A stretch of DNA of 14,440 nucleotides from an uncultured Lachnospiraceae bacterium (GTDB lineage: Bacteria > Bacillota_A > Clostridia > Lachnospirales > Lachnospiraceae): NCBI GenBank assembly GCA_947178085.1, contig CAMWWS010000027.1, positions 1 through 14,440 of the forward strand, in the 5' to 3' direction. This document shows positions 1-6,632 of the stretch, piece after piece. Made by a program: the position numbers and the translations under genes. The notes under the pieces are model-generated. The model had not been told where the DNA came from. It ran no database searches and saw only the letters and a list, made by a program, of their open reading frames with translations. The stretch's first letter is position 1. Each line of letters opens with the position of its first letter.

Positions 1-348
1 GGATATAATATATATAGTATGAAGCAGCGCCGCCAAAATACAAGCCGCTGTCATTTTAGAAAGCAGAACATGAAAACGGCTATAGCCCAGCTTTATTTCA
101 TTGCAGACGGTGCGGGTAGAAAATCCCTTTCCTATAAACAGCGCGGCGACAAGCGCAATTATAAATACAAACGAGGTATCACAGATTGTATTGGAAAATA
201 CAGCAGATGTATTTTCGTTAGTGTCAAAATACTTAGTAGCGATTTTATAACCATACATAGCTCCGACAACAAACATGAAAATTACAGCAACATAACCGAG
301 CTTAAATTTTTTCAGTTTGTAAAGTTCTACTTTTAGTAAATTAGTCAT
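1..348 (-). CDS. ABC-2 type permease, N-terminal part (cut by window edge)
   Basis: Reading the minus strand from an ATG at 348 gives 116 open codons up to the window edge. The product begins MTNLLKVELYKLKKFK, the basic-amphipathic start typical of BcrB/LanE/LanG-like ABC-2 permeases. A first membrane span follows at about residues 17-33 and a second hydrophobic stretch at about 68-80 (FIIALVAALFIG). It would form the membrane channel for the ATPase just upstream. The ATG overlaps the end of the ATPase gene by 8 bases (ATGACTAA), and the upstream GGGAGGTGAG serves as the ribosome site, so the two genes are probably translationally coupled. The family call rests on the N-terminal third plus the neighbouring genes; the substrate is unknown, with peptide antibiotics or lantibiotics the likely class by family. 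Confidence 0.85.
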   Translation of the reverse strand, partial: MTNLLKVELYKLKKFKLGYVAVIFMFVVGAMYGYKIATKYFDTNENTSAVFSNTICDTSFVFIIALVAALFIGKGFSTRTVCNEIKLGYSRFHVLLSKMTAACILAALLHTIYIIS

Positions 349-1264
349 TGCGCTCACCTCCCGTTATAGAAAGAAAGTATTCTTCAAGGGTTTGTCCGCA
401 GACAGACAGTTCGCTGACTGTAATTTTATTCCGAATCAATACCTGAGAAATCTGCTGTGGTTCTTCTGTAAATGCGTATATATGTAAAGTACGGTCATCA
501 ATTACTTTGTAATCAGAAATATTCAATTCCTTTTCAATGACCGTTACACATGCCGGCAGACTGCCTGTGCAAATCTTAACATAGTTCTCGCATTTCGCTT
601 CCAATTCTCTGTGAGAAAGGCTTTCTATAATTCTCCCTCTGTGAATAATGATATAATCCGTTGCCAACAGATACAGCTCACTCAAAATATGACTCGAAAT
701 AAGCATTGTAATCCCACGTTCCTCATTTAGTTTTTTGAGCAGAGCACGGAGCGTAGAAATATTTTTCGGATCAAGTCCGTTGACAGGCTCATCAAGGATT
801 AACAGTTCAGGATTGCCGATAAGCGCCAGTGCAATACTCAGCCGCTGTTTCATACCCATGGAAAAATCTTTTACTTTCTTATCCCTTACATCATGTAAAT
901 CCAAAAGTTTCAGAAGCTCATTGCATATAGATTTGTCAGGATTTCCAAGCAATATCCGCTGTAATTCAAGATTACGATAAGCTGAAAACTCCGGATACAG
1001 AGCCGGGTCCTCTATAGTGCTTCCGATATTCTTACGAAGCGCCTGAATGTCCTTATGTTCTGTCTTTCCGAAAATGGAATAAGTTCCGGATGTCGGAAAA
1101 GAAAGTCCGGTAAGTATACGCATTAGTGTTGTCTTGCCTGCACCATTTTCGCCAATAAAGCCGTAAATATGTCCCGCTTTCAAGCTTACGGAAATGTTGT
1201 CCAAAGCCTTAAAATGGCGATAGGACTTAGTAATATGGTTTGTTTGTAATATAACATCTTCCAT
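341..1264 (-). CDS. ABC transporter ATP-binding protein, BcrA/LanF type
   Basis: This 307-residue cytoplasmic ATPase energises the ABC-2 permease encoded next to it. Visible motifs are Walker A GENGAGKTT (about 38-46), signature FSMGMKQR (134-141) in place of LSGGQ, Walker B LLILDEP (154-160), D-loop GLD, and the switch His192. The Q-loop position reads STIEDPALYP, with Glu85 instead of Gln; this E-loop is known from lantibiotic-immunity LanF ATPases and is also seen in BcrA-like proteins. The start at 1264 is chosen because GGAGGTGG lies 8 bases before it. An upstream in-frame ATG at 1288 would put that ribosome site inside the gene. The response regulator gene lies 89 bases upstream on the same strand. 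The likely role is export of, or resistance to, a membrane-active peptide; the substrate is inferred only from family. Confidence 0.93.
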   Translation of the reverse strand: MEDVILQTNHITKSYRHFKALDNISVSLKAGHIYGFIGENGAGKTTLMRILTGLSFPTSGTYSIFGKTEHKDIQALRKNIGSTIEDPALYPEFSAYRNLELQRILLGNPDKSICNELLKLLDLHDVRDKKVKDFSMGMKQRLSIALALIGNPELLILDEPVNGLDPKNISTLRALLKKLNEERGITMLISSHILSELYLLATDYIIIHRGRIIESLSHRELEAKCENYVKICTGSLPACVTVIEKELNISDYKVIDDRTLHIYAFTEEPQQISQVLIRNKITVSELSVCGQTLEEYFLSITGGERND

Positions 1265-1299
1265 GATAATAACCACCTCCGAGTACAATACTACAGGGT

Positions 1300-1343
1300 A
1301 AAGTTAAGAAGATTCTTCACAAATATTAAAGAAAATCTAAAGA
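1300..1343 (-). promoter_or_regulatory. Direct repeats in regulator-ATPase gap, candidate response regulator site
   Basis: On the minus strand two abutting 11-base units, TCTTTAGATTT (1333-1343) and TCTTTAATATT (1322-1332), match at 8 of 11 positions. A weaker third copy (TTCTTAACTTT, 1300-1310) sits two units further towards the ATPase gene. OmpR-family regulators usually bind direct repeats spaced by about one helical turn. The placement between the regulator and the ATPase start suggests a binding site for the neighbouring regulator, but no convincing -35/-10 pair was found beside it. The function is inferred. Confidence 0.4.
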
Positions 1344-1353
1344 TACGCGGTTA

Positions 1354-2022
1354 TCACCTGATGAGCCGATATCCCATGCCGTACACGGTTTCTATATATT
1401 TTTTGTCTGTATGCTCAGCAATTTTCTTACGAAGATTACTTATATGGACATTCATTGTGTTATCTTCCTGTAGATAGTCTTCGCCCATAATAATTTCATA
1501 AAGCGTGCGTTTTGAAAAAATTTGGGTGGGATTTTTCATAAACAGTTCCAATATTGCATATTCTGTGGCTGTACATATTAATTCTTCGTCATTTATAAAA
1601 ACACGTTTTGAGTCAGTTTTAATTATAAACTCACGAAAACCAATCTCATTGTTTTCCTGCTGCGCAGTCCTGCGGAGTACTGCCTGAATCCGTAAAAGAA
1701 CTTCGTCTATATCAAAAGGCTTAGTTATATAATCGTCTGCACCGAGGCGAAGGAGTTCTATCCTGTTCTGGGTTTCACCTTTTGCGGACAATACGATAAT
1801 AGGAGTCGTATTTATCCGGCGTATTTCTTTGATAATATCTTCGCCTGATTTCTCCGGCAGCATTAAATCCAGTAAGATAAGACAGTAATTTTCATGCATA
1901 CACATAGTAAGACCGTCTGTGCCGTTGTAAGCGCTGTCGGCGGCGTATCCGTTTTTTTTGAGTATGCTGCGCAGCAGACCGTTGATGGTCATATCATCTT
2001 CGATAATTAAAATTCTGCTCAT
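1354..2022 (-). CDS. OmpR/PhoB-family two-component response regulator
   Basis: This 222-residue DNA-binding response regulator has a receiver domain at about 1-115, with acidic pair Glu8-Asp9-Asp10, phospho-acceptor Asp52 (LLDLMLPEKSG), Ser79 and Lys101 in KPF. A winged-helix domain follows at about 125-222 and ends in the characteristic NVHISNLRKKI and YGMGYRL. All receiver residues needed for phosphorylation are present. The start is supported by GGCAGGTG a few bases before the ATG. It is the first gene of a minus-strand set with a BcrA/LanF-type ABC transporter, which points to control of that exporter in response to cell-envelope or antimicrobial-peptide stress. A partner histidine kinase is not seen between regulator and transporter; it may lie beyond the left edge. 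The promoter region is shared with the divergent mscL gene. Confidence 0.95.
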   Translation of the reverse strand: MSRILIIEDDMTINGLLRSILKKNGYAADSAYNGTDGLTMCMHENYCLILLDLMLPEKSGEDIIKEIRRINTTPIIVLSAKGETQNRIELLRLGADDYITKPFDIDEVLLRIQAVLRRTAQQENNEIGFREFIIKTDSKRVFINDEELICTATEYAILELFMKNPTQIFSKRTLYEIIMGEDYLQEDNTMNVHISNLRKKIAEHTDKKYIETVYGMGYRLIR

Positions 2023-2056
2023 TATAACACCTGCCAGAGAAATAAAAATTTTTCCT

Positions 2057-2085
2057 ATTGTAACATAAAAAAAATATTTTGACTA
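2057..2085 (-). promoter_or_regulatory. Candidate sigma-A promoter for the response regulator
   Basis: On the minus strand a -10 TACAAT (2057-2062) lies 17 bases after a -35-like TAGTCA (2080-2085). The -10 matches the consensus at 5 of 6 positions and the -35 at 4 of 6. It sits about 35 bases before the regulator start and overlaps the candidate mscL -35 element. Confidence 0.45.
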
Positions 2086-2108
2086 TTCAGACTCCATATC
2101 ATTATCTT
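2079..2108 (+). promoter_or_regulatory. Candidate sigma-A promoter for mscL
   Basis: TTGACT (2079-2084) is followed after 18 bases by TATCTT (2103-2108). The -35 is strong and the -10 moderate. The rest of the 171-base divergent gap is AT-rich and contains an AGGGGG ribosome site before mscL; no other element was recognised. Confidence 0.4.
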
Positions 2109-2193
2109 TTTTATATTATTGCAAAACCCCCGGAATTAGATTAGAATTAAACCAGTACTAATTGTTGGTAAGACGCTAAGGGGGTAGCCTGTT

Positions 2194-2628
2194 ATGAAGA
2201 AAAAAGGCTTTATGAGTGAATTTAAAGATTTTATAACCCGTGGAAACGTTATGGATATGGCTATAGGTGTTCTGATCGGAGGAGCTTTTTCCACAATCGT
2301 TACATCTTTGACCGAGGATATCATTTCTCCGATTCTGGGATTATTTGGGGGAATGAATTTTGACGAGTTATCTGTTAATATTTTAGGTGAGGTTACTCTT
2401 AATTACGGAAAATTTCTGACAGCCGTTGTGAACTTTTTGTTAATGGCATTGATTATTTTCCTGATGCTAAAGGGACTTAATGCATTGCATGCAAAAACAG
2501 AAAAATTAGCTCATATGGGCAAAGAAGAGGTCAAGGCGGAACCTACAGTTAAGACCTGTCCTTACTGCCGGATGGAAATTCCTGTTAAAGCGACCAGATG
2601 CGGTCATTGTACATCTGAACTGACATAA
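2194..2628 (+). CDS. mscL: Large-conductance mechanosensitive channel MscL with zinc-ribbon-like tail
   Basis: MscL forms a homopentameric membrane pore that opens under membrane tension and releases solutes on osmotic downshock. The 144-residue product shows the family N-terminus (FKDFITRGNVMDMAIGVLIGGAF), TM1 at about 19-47, a periplasmic-side loop of about 48-73, and TM2 at about 74-95. The usual cytoplasmic helix is replaced or extended by a tail with CPYC (122-125) and CGHC (136-139), a treble-clef or zinc-ribbon-like Cys4 arrangement. E. coli MscL lacks this tail, although similar tails are familiar from clostridial homologues. The start is supported by AGGGGG about 10 bases upstream. 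The gene faces the response regulator divergently and is followed after 19 bases by the glycosyltransferase-like gene. Confidence 0.96.
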   Translation: MKKKGFMSEFKDFITRGNVMDMAIGVLIGGAFSTIVTSLTEDIISPILGLFGGMNFDELSVNILGEVTLNYGKFLTAVVNFLLMALIIFLMLKGLNALHAKTEKLAHMGKEEVKAEPTVKTCPYCRMEIPVKATRCGHCTSELT

Positions 2629-2647
2629 GATAGAATGGGCGATTAAT

Positions 2648-3829
2648 ATGAAAAAAATAATGCTTTTCGAAGGCGATATTGAAACACAGGGTTATTTTTC
2701 CATACAACTTGCGGAAGCTTTTCAGAAGATGGGGCATCAGACATTCATCTATGACTTAAGCAAACCATGGGATAGTACGGAGCGATTTTTTCGTTTCTTT
2801 GAGCGTGGAAATACGGCTCTGGTTAATTTTAATTTTCATGGAATGAGCGGCGAATATTATTTTCTGGATGAAAATGACCGTATGATGTGGGATGCACTCG
2901 ATATACCAAGCTATAATATTGTAGTAGACCATCCGATGTATTATCATCATTTTCTGGAAAAAGTACCAAGGGACTATCATCATATCAGTATCGACAGAAA
3001 CCATGAAAAATATATGGAAAGGTTTTTCCCGAATATACGAAGAGGACCTTTTCTGCCGTTGGCGGGAACGGAACTCAATTCTAATAAGTCGTATGTGCCG
3101 GCGCAGTATCGCAGATATGATGTGACGATGGTAGGAAACTATGCTCCGCCTGCACATTTTGAGAGATACATCACCAGAATCGATGACGAATATACTGAGT
3201 TTTATTATGGAATGATTGACGACCTGCTTTATAATCCGACGCGGACGCTTGAGGAAGTGGCGCAGGAGCATATTCTCGGGGAGATTCCGGAAGCAACGGA
3301 GGAAGAATTGAAGAAGGTTATGAGCACACTGACCTTCATAGACTTATATATCCGGTATAAAACAAGAGGGGAAGCGGTTAAGGCTTTGGCGGATGCGGAC
3401 ATTAAGGTCAACATATTCGGCGGAGGCTGGGATAAACTTTCATGTAAGAAGCCGGAGAATCTGATTATAGGCGGTAGTCTGGATTCTGTGGGCTGCCTTA
3501 AAAAGCTATGTCAGAGTAAGATTTCATTAAATGTTATGCCATGGTTTCGCGACGGAGCACATGACAGGATTTTTAATTCAATGCTTAACGGAGCGTTATG
3601 TCTGACAGATAGCAGCGTATACCTGGATGAAATTCTGCATGACAAAACAGATTGCAGGATTTATTCCACAGCGCGTTTGGGAGAACTTCCGGATATGGTT
3701 TATGGTCTGCTTGCAAATCCGCCGCGGATGCAGGAGATAATTGATAATGGGTATAGGCTGGCTAAAGCAGGGCATACATGGGAGCATAGAGCGGAGGTTC
3801 TGCATGCGCTGATTGAGGCTGACAAGTAG
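2648..3829 (+). CDS. CgeB/DUF3880-like glycosyltransferase-family protein
   Basis: This 393-residue soluble protein has no signal peptide. The N-terminal half begins MKKIMLFEGDIETQGYFS, a Rossmann-like start, and contains the strand-turn NIVVDHPMYYHH. The C-terminal half (about 250-390) resembles the GT-B sugar-nucleotide domain of CgeB-type proteins, with KVNIFGGGWD, ISLNVMPWFRDGAHDRIFNSMLNGA, and a following Y-L-D-E-I segment. Proteins of this kind are annotated as glycosyltransferase family 1 or spore maturation CgeB-like; acceptor and donor are unknown here. The ribosome site is weak (AATGGGCG before the ATG). It follows mscL by 19 bases and precedes the HD gene by 51 bases, so cotranscription is likely. 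The call is by pattern recognition, and no catalytic residue can be assigned with certainty. Confidence 0.72.
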   Translation: MKKIMLFEGDIETQGYFSIQLAEAFQKMGHQTFIYDLSKPWDSTERFFRFFERGNTALVNFNFHGMSGEYYFLDENDRMMWDALDIPSYNIVVDHPMYYHHFLEKVPRDYHHISIDRNHEKYMERFFPNIRRGPFLPLAGTELNSNKSYVPAQYRRYDVTMVGNYAPPAHFERYITRIDDEYTEFYYGMIDDLLYNPTRTLEEVAQEHILGEIPEATEEELKKVMSTLTFIDLYIRYKTRGEAVKALADADIKVNIFGGGWDKLSCKKPENLIIGGSLDSVGCLKKLCQSKISLNVMPWFRDGAHDRIFNSMLNGALCLTDSSVYLDEILHDKTDCRIYSTARLGELPDMVYGLLANPPRMQEIIDNGYRLAKAGHTWEHRAEVLHALIEADK

Positions 3830-3880
3830 TGGGACTGCTTTGGCAAACTTAAGATATTCAAAAAAGGAGAGGTAATTGAT

Positions 3881-4435
3881 TTGAGTATAAGTGACAAGAT
3901 AAGGCAGAGTAGGGCTGAAAGGTTTAAAAGACATTTTGAGCGCTATCGCCGAATACATAAGATTCTGAATAAATATGGCGACGATATTATCAATTCCGAT
4001 AATTTCAGAAAGACCAAGGCGCATATCCAGCACGGAAGCATGACTGTCAATGAGCACTGCATGAGTGTGGCGCGACATAGCATGATTCTGAATAATAAAT
4101 TGAGATTGCACTGTAACGTAAGGGATTTGGTGCGCGGCTCTTTGCTGCATGATTATTTCCTCTATGACTGGCATGATAAGGAATATCTTGCACAGAGGCA
4201 GAGACTGCATGGTTTTCATCATCCGAGTACCGCGTTGCGGAATGCGGATAAGGAGTACAACTTAACGGACAGACAACGTGATATAATTAAAAAGCACATG
4301 TGGCCTTTGACTGTCATCCCTCCGACATGCAGGGAAGCATGGGTGGTTACGGCCGCCGATAAGTATTGTTCTTTGATGGAGACAATAGGAGTACATAAGG
4401 GGCATGGAAAGGTATATGATGCAGACGCTATATGA
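3881..4435 (+). CDS. HD-domain protein, predicted metal-dependent phosphohydrolase
   Basis: This 184-residue cytoplasmic protein has the HD-superfamily metal ligands laid out as His59 (NEHCMSVARHS), His90-Asp91 (SLLHDYFLYDWH) and Asp160 (AADKYCS). Additional histidines at 110, 113, 114 and 139 may widen the site. HD proteins hydrolyse phosphate esters or nucleotides; the substrate cannot be told from sequence. The N-terminal 50 residues are strongly basic and helical. The start is TTG at 3881, chosen because AAGGAGAGG (3864-3872) lies just upstream, no in-frame ATG or GTG is available there, and the next Met is at residue 54, too close to the first metal ligand. The 3' end overlaps the decarboxylase start by 17-32 bases. 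Confidence 0.85.
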   Translation: MSISDKIRQSRAERFKRHFERYRRIHKILNKYGDDIINSDNFRKTKAHIQHGSMTVNEHCMSVARHSMILNNKLRLHCNVRDLVRGSLLHDYFLYDWHDKEYLAQRQRLHGFHHPSTALRNADKEYNLTDRQRDIIKKHMWPLTVIPPTCREAWVVTAADKYCSLMETIGVHKGHGKVYDADAI

Positions 4436-5879
4436 CAGCCTTGTTAATTATGGTGTGAGTGATTTTTATCCATATCACATGCCGGGGCATAAGCGCAGTC
4501 ATAGTGCCGGAGCACTGTCTGAGATTTATAAACTCGACATTACGGAGATAGATGGATTTGATAATCTGCATCAGGCGGAAGGTATTATAAAGCAGTCACA
4601 GGAGAGGGCAGCAAAGCTTTATGGCTCGGAGGAGACTTATTTTCTGGTGAACGGAAGTACCTGCGGCGTGCTTGCTGCGGTTTCAGCAGTGACGGACAGG
4701 CAGGATACTGTTCTGATTGCAAGGAACTGCCATAAGTCGGTTTATCATGCAGCTTTTTTAAAAGAACTTAATTTACGGTATATATATCCAAGTAAGATGA
4801 CGGAATATGATATTTCTGATGCTGTCAGTTTGGAAGAAGTGAAAACGGCGCTGGAGCGTTATCCGGAATGCAGGGCAGTAGTGATTACTTCCCCTACTTA
4901 TGAGGGAATTGTTTCGGACATAGAAGCAATCAGCAGAGTTGTTCATGAGAAAGGAAAAATTTTGATTGTCGATGAAGCGCATGGCGCACATTTCGGTCTG
5001 GCGAAGGGTATACCTGAGAATGCTGTGAGGCAGGGAGCGGATCTTGTCATTCACAGCCTGCATAAAACACTTCCGTCAATGACACAGACGGCGCTTCTGC
5101 ATGTAAACGGTCCACGCATTGACCGTGTGAAGCTGCGCAGATATTTAAGCATATATCAATCGAGCAGTCCTTCATATGTGTTGATGGCGAGCATGGACTC
5201 CTGCATATCATTTCTGCTGGAAAATGCAGAGAGCAGTTTTGAAAAACTTAAAAATTTTCATAGAAAATTTTTAAGCTGCATGGAGGAATGCAGACATATT
5301 CGTATCGGTAAAGAAGAAGTTTTACAAAAAAAAGGATACAATTTTTCCGCATGGGATATTTGTAAGATAGTAATATCTGTAAAAGGAACTTCCATGAACG
5401 GGCAGGAACTTTATGATAAGTTGCTAGATGAATTCCATCTTCAGATGGAAATGGCGGCAGACAGTTATGTACTTGCAATTATGACAATTTCTGATGGTGA
5501 AGAAGGTTGGAAGAGATTGGCTGATGCATTATTGCAGATTGATGGTAGGATAGAAGATAGAATAAAAGATAGGATAAAGGATATGACAAGAGATGTGAAT
5601 GTTATAACAGATGAAGCATCGCAAACCGGGATATCTTATCAGCCGACTGTCAAAATGACAATTGCACAGGCTCTTGAGCATAACAGCAAAGAAGTTCCGC
5701 TTGAACTGGCAGAGGGGGAGATCTCAGGCGGCTTTATTAATCTTTATCCTCCGGGAATACCGATTATAGTACCGGGCGAAGTTATAGATGCCTGCATTGT
5801 CAGTCATATACGGGAAAGCCTTAAATTAGGACTTAGAGTGCAGGGTATATCTGAGAATGCAGAGGTTGTTATTATATAA
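4419..5879 (+). CDS. PLP-dependent Orn/Lys/Arg decarboxylase family protein (YaaO/SpeA-like)
   Basis: This is a fold-type I PLP enzyme of the Orn/Lys/Arg decarboxylase family, about 486 residues, the same size class as Bacillus YaaO and SpeA. Visible features are an N-terminal YPYHMPGHKR, a GSTCG phosphate-binding turn, ARNCHKS, DEAHGAHFG with the PLP-pyridine Asp185, and SLHK with the Schiff-base Lys216. The C-terminal domain ends with the family motif PPGIPIIVPGE. The substrate (arginine, lysine or ornithine) cannot be assigned. The start at 4419 is preferred because AAAGG lies 6 bases upstream and homologues begin just before the LY..L..Y segment; ATGs at 4404 and 4416 are alternatives. 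The linker near residues 376-391 is a 12-base tandem repeat. Bacillus yaaO occupies the equivalent position before tmk-yaaR-holB. Confidence 0.92.
   Translation: MQTLYDSLVNYGVSDFYPYHMPGHKRSHSAGALSEIYKLDITEIDGFDNLHQAEGIIKQSQERAAKLYGSEETYFLVNGSTCGVLAAVSAVTDRQDTVLIARNCHKSVYHAAFLKELNLRYIYPSKMTEYDISDAVSLEEVKTALERYPECRAVVITSPTYEGIVSDIEAISRVVHEKGKILIVDEAHGAHFGLAKGIPENAVRQGADLVIHSLHKTLPSMTQTALLHVNGPRIDRVKLRRYLSIYQSSSPSYVLMASMDSCISFLLENAESSFEKLKNFHRKFLSCMEECRHIRIGKEEVLQKKGYNFSAWDICKIVISVKGTSMNGQELYDKLLDEFHLQMEMAADSYVLAIMTISDGEEGWKRLADALLQIDGRIEDRIKDRIKDMTRDVNVITDEASQTGISYQPTVKMTIAQALEHNSKEVPLELAEGEISGGFINLYPPGIPIIVPGEVIDACIVSHIRESLKLGLRVQGISENAEVVII
5544..5591 (+). repeat. 12-base tandem repeat in decarboxylase linker
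   Basis: Four successive 12-base units, GGTAGGATAGAA, GATAGAATAAAA, GATAGGATAAAG and GATATGACAAGA, encode GRIE-DRIK-DRIK-DMTR. The unit is in frame, so copy-number change would lengthen or shorten a charged helical linker by four residues without breaking the gene. The central two units differ at only two bases. Confidence 0.75.
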
Positions 5880-5906
5880 GGAATTGTAAAAATTTTAACA
5901 ATTCCT
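5879..5906. repeat. Inverted repeat after the decarboxylase gene
   Basis: AGGAATTGT (5879-5887) and ACAATTCCT (5898-5906) form a perfect 9-base-pair stem with a 10-base loop, beginning at the last base of the decarboxylase stop codon. No U-tract follows on either strand, so it is not a standard intrinsic terminator. It may protect a 3' end, or act as a weak pause site between the decarboxylase and the next transcription unit. Confidence 0.5.
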
Positions 5907-5921
5907 GATTATAAAGCATAA

Positions 5922-5950
5922 TTGAAATTCTTATAAAAATATGGCATTAT
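5922..5950 (+). promoter_or_regulatory. Candidate sigma-A promoter for the guanylate kinase-like/holB block
   Basis: TTGAAA (5922-5927) is followed after 17 bases by CATTAT (5945-5950). Five of six -35 bases and four of six -10 bases match consensus. Transcription would begin near 5957, which leaves a normal leader for a start at 6015 but almost none for the ATG at 5967. Confidence 0.4.
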
Positions 5951-6014
5951 TAAAAGAGAGCAGTTTATGCTGCGGATTAAAATTGATGCGTTTGGCGGAA
6001 GGCATATTTATAAT

Positions 6015-6611
6015 ATGGGAAAAATTGTGTGTTTGATGGGAAAAAGTTCCTCGGGAAAAGATACCATTTATAAGAAGCTGCTTGAACACGAGGAGTTCGG
6101 ACTTCAGAAAATCGTGCCGTATACGACCAGACCGATTCGTGCCGGCGAGCAGGATTGCGTAGAATACCACTTTACGGATGAGGCAGGCTATCAGGAACTT
6201 CTGAGTGCCGGGAAGATTGTTGAGTCAAGGGAATATCATACATGCCATGGAATTTGGAGATATTTTACAGTGGCGGACAAAGAGATTGACTTGGATGGTC
6301 AATCGTATATAATGATAGGTACTTTAGAAGCCTACGAGAAGATTGGCAGATTTTACGGAAAAGATAAGGTGCTTCCGGTTATGATAGAGCTGGATGACGG
6401 AGTGCGGCTGCAGAGAGCGTTGGACAGGGAAAAGGCGCAGGACAATCCCAGATATGAGGAACTGTGCAGGCGTTTTCTGGCGGATGCAGAGGATTTTTCA
6501 GAAGAAAAACTGGCAGAGGCAGGAATTACCCGGACTTTTTCCAATGAAGATCTGAAGCAATGTCTTAGTAATATTATGGACTATTTGAAAGAGAATTGTT
6601 GTTGGAACTAA
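6015..6611 (+). CDS. Guanylate kinase-like P-loop protein
   Basis: This is a cytoplasmic nucleotide kinase-like protein of about 198 residues. The P-loop is GKSSSGKD (9-16), and the nucleotide-binding block TTRPIRAGEQDCVEYHF (37-53) matches the guanylate kinase pattern TTRxPRxGExDGxxYxF. It departs at the DG position (DC) and in the following HGxxYGT segment, here CHGIWRYFTV. True Gmk converts GMP to GDP; these changes leave activity or specificity open. The start at 6015 fits the family N-terminus (MGKIVCLMGKSSSGKD) and the candidate promoter, although GGAAGG is 12 bases away. An ATG at 5967 with AAGAGAG would add 16 residues. It lies between a YaaO-like decarboxylase and yaaR, the slot that thymidylate kinase (tmk) fills in Bacillus. 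Confidence 0.85.
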   Translation: MGKIVCLMGKSSSGKDTIYKKLLEHEEFGLQKIVPYTTRPIRAGEQDCVEYHFTDEAGYQELLSAGKIVESREYHTCHGIWRYFTVADKEIDLDGQSYIMIGTLEAYEKIGRFYGKDKVLPVMIELDDGVRLQRALDREKAQDNPRYEELCRRFLADAEDFSEEKLAEAGITRTFSNEDLKQCLSNIMDYLKENCCWN

Positions 6612-6632
6612 AATTGTGTATGGAGGATTCAG

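Noticed and set aside
19..336. Plus-strand open frame of 105 codons at the left edge
   Set aside because: It is antisense to the partial ABC-2 permease. Its product is low in recognisable structure, and the minus-strand reading has the family N-terminus, membrane spans and a ribosome site.
3596..4222. Minus-strand open frame of about 208 codons across the glycosyltransferase and HD genes
   Set aside because: It runs antisense across two well-supported plus-strand genes, has no recognisable motif, and has no reason for a gene to be there.
5879..5906. Hairpin after the decarboxylase considered as an intrinsic terminator
   Set aside because: The stem is perfect but AT-rich and is followed by GATTATAAAG, not a T-run. 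It is listed only as an inverted repeat.
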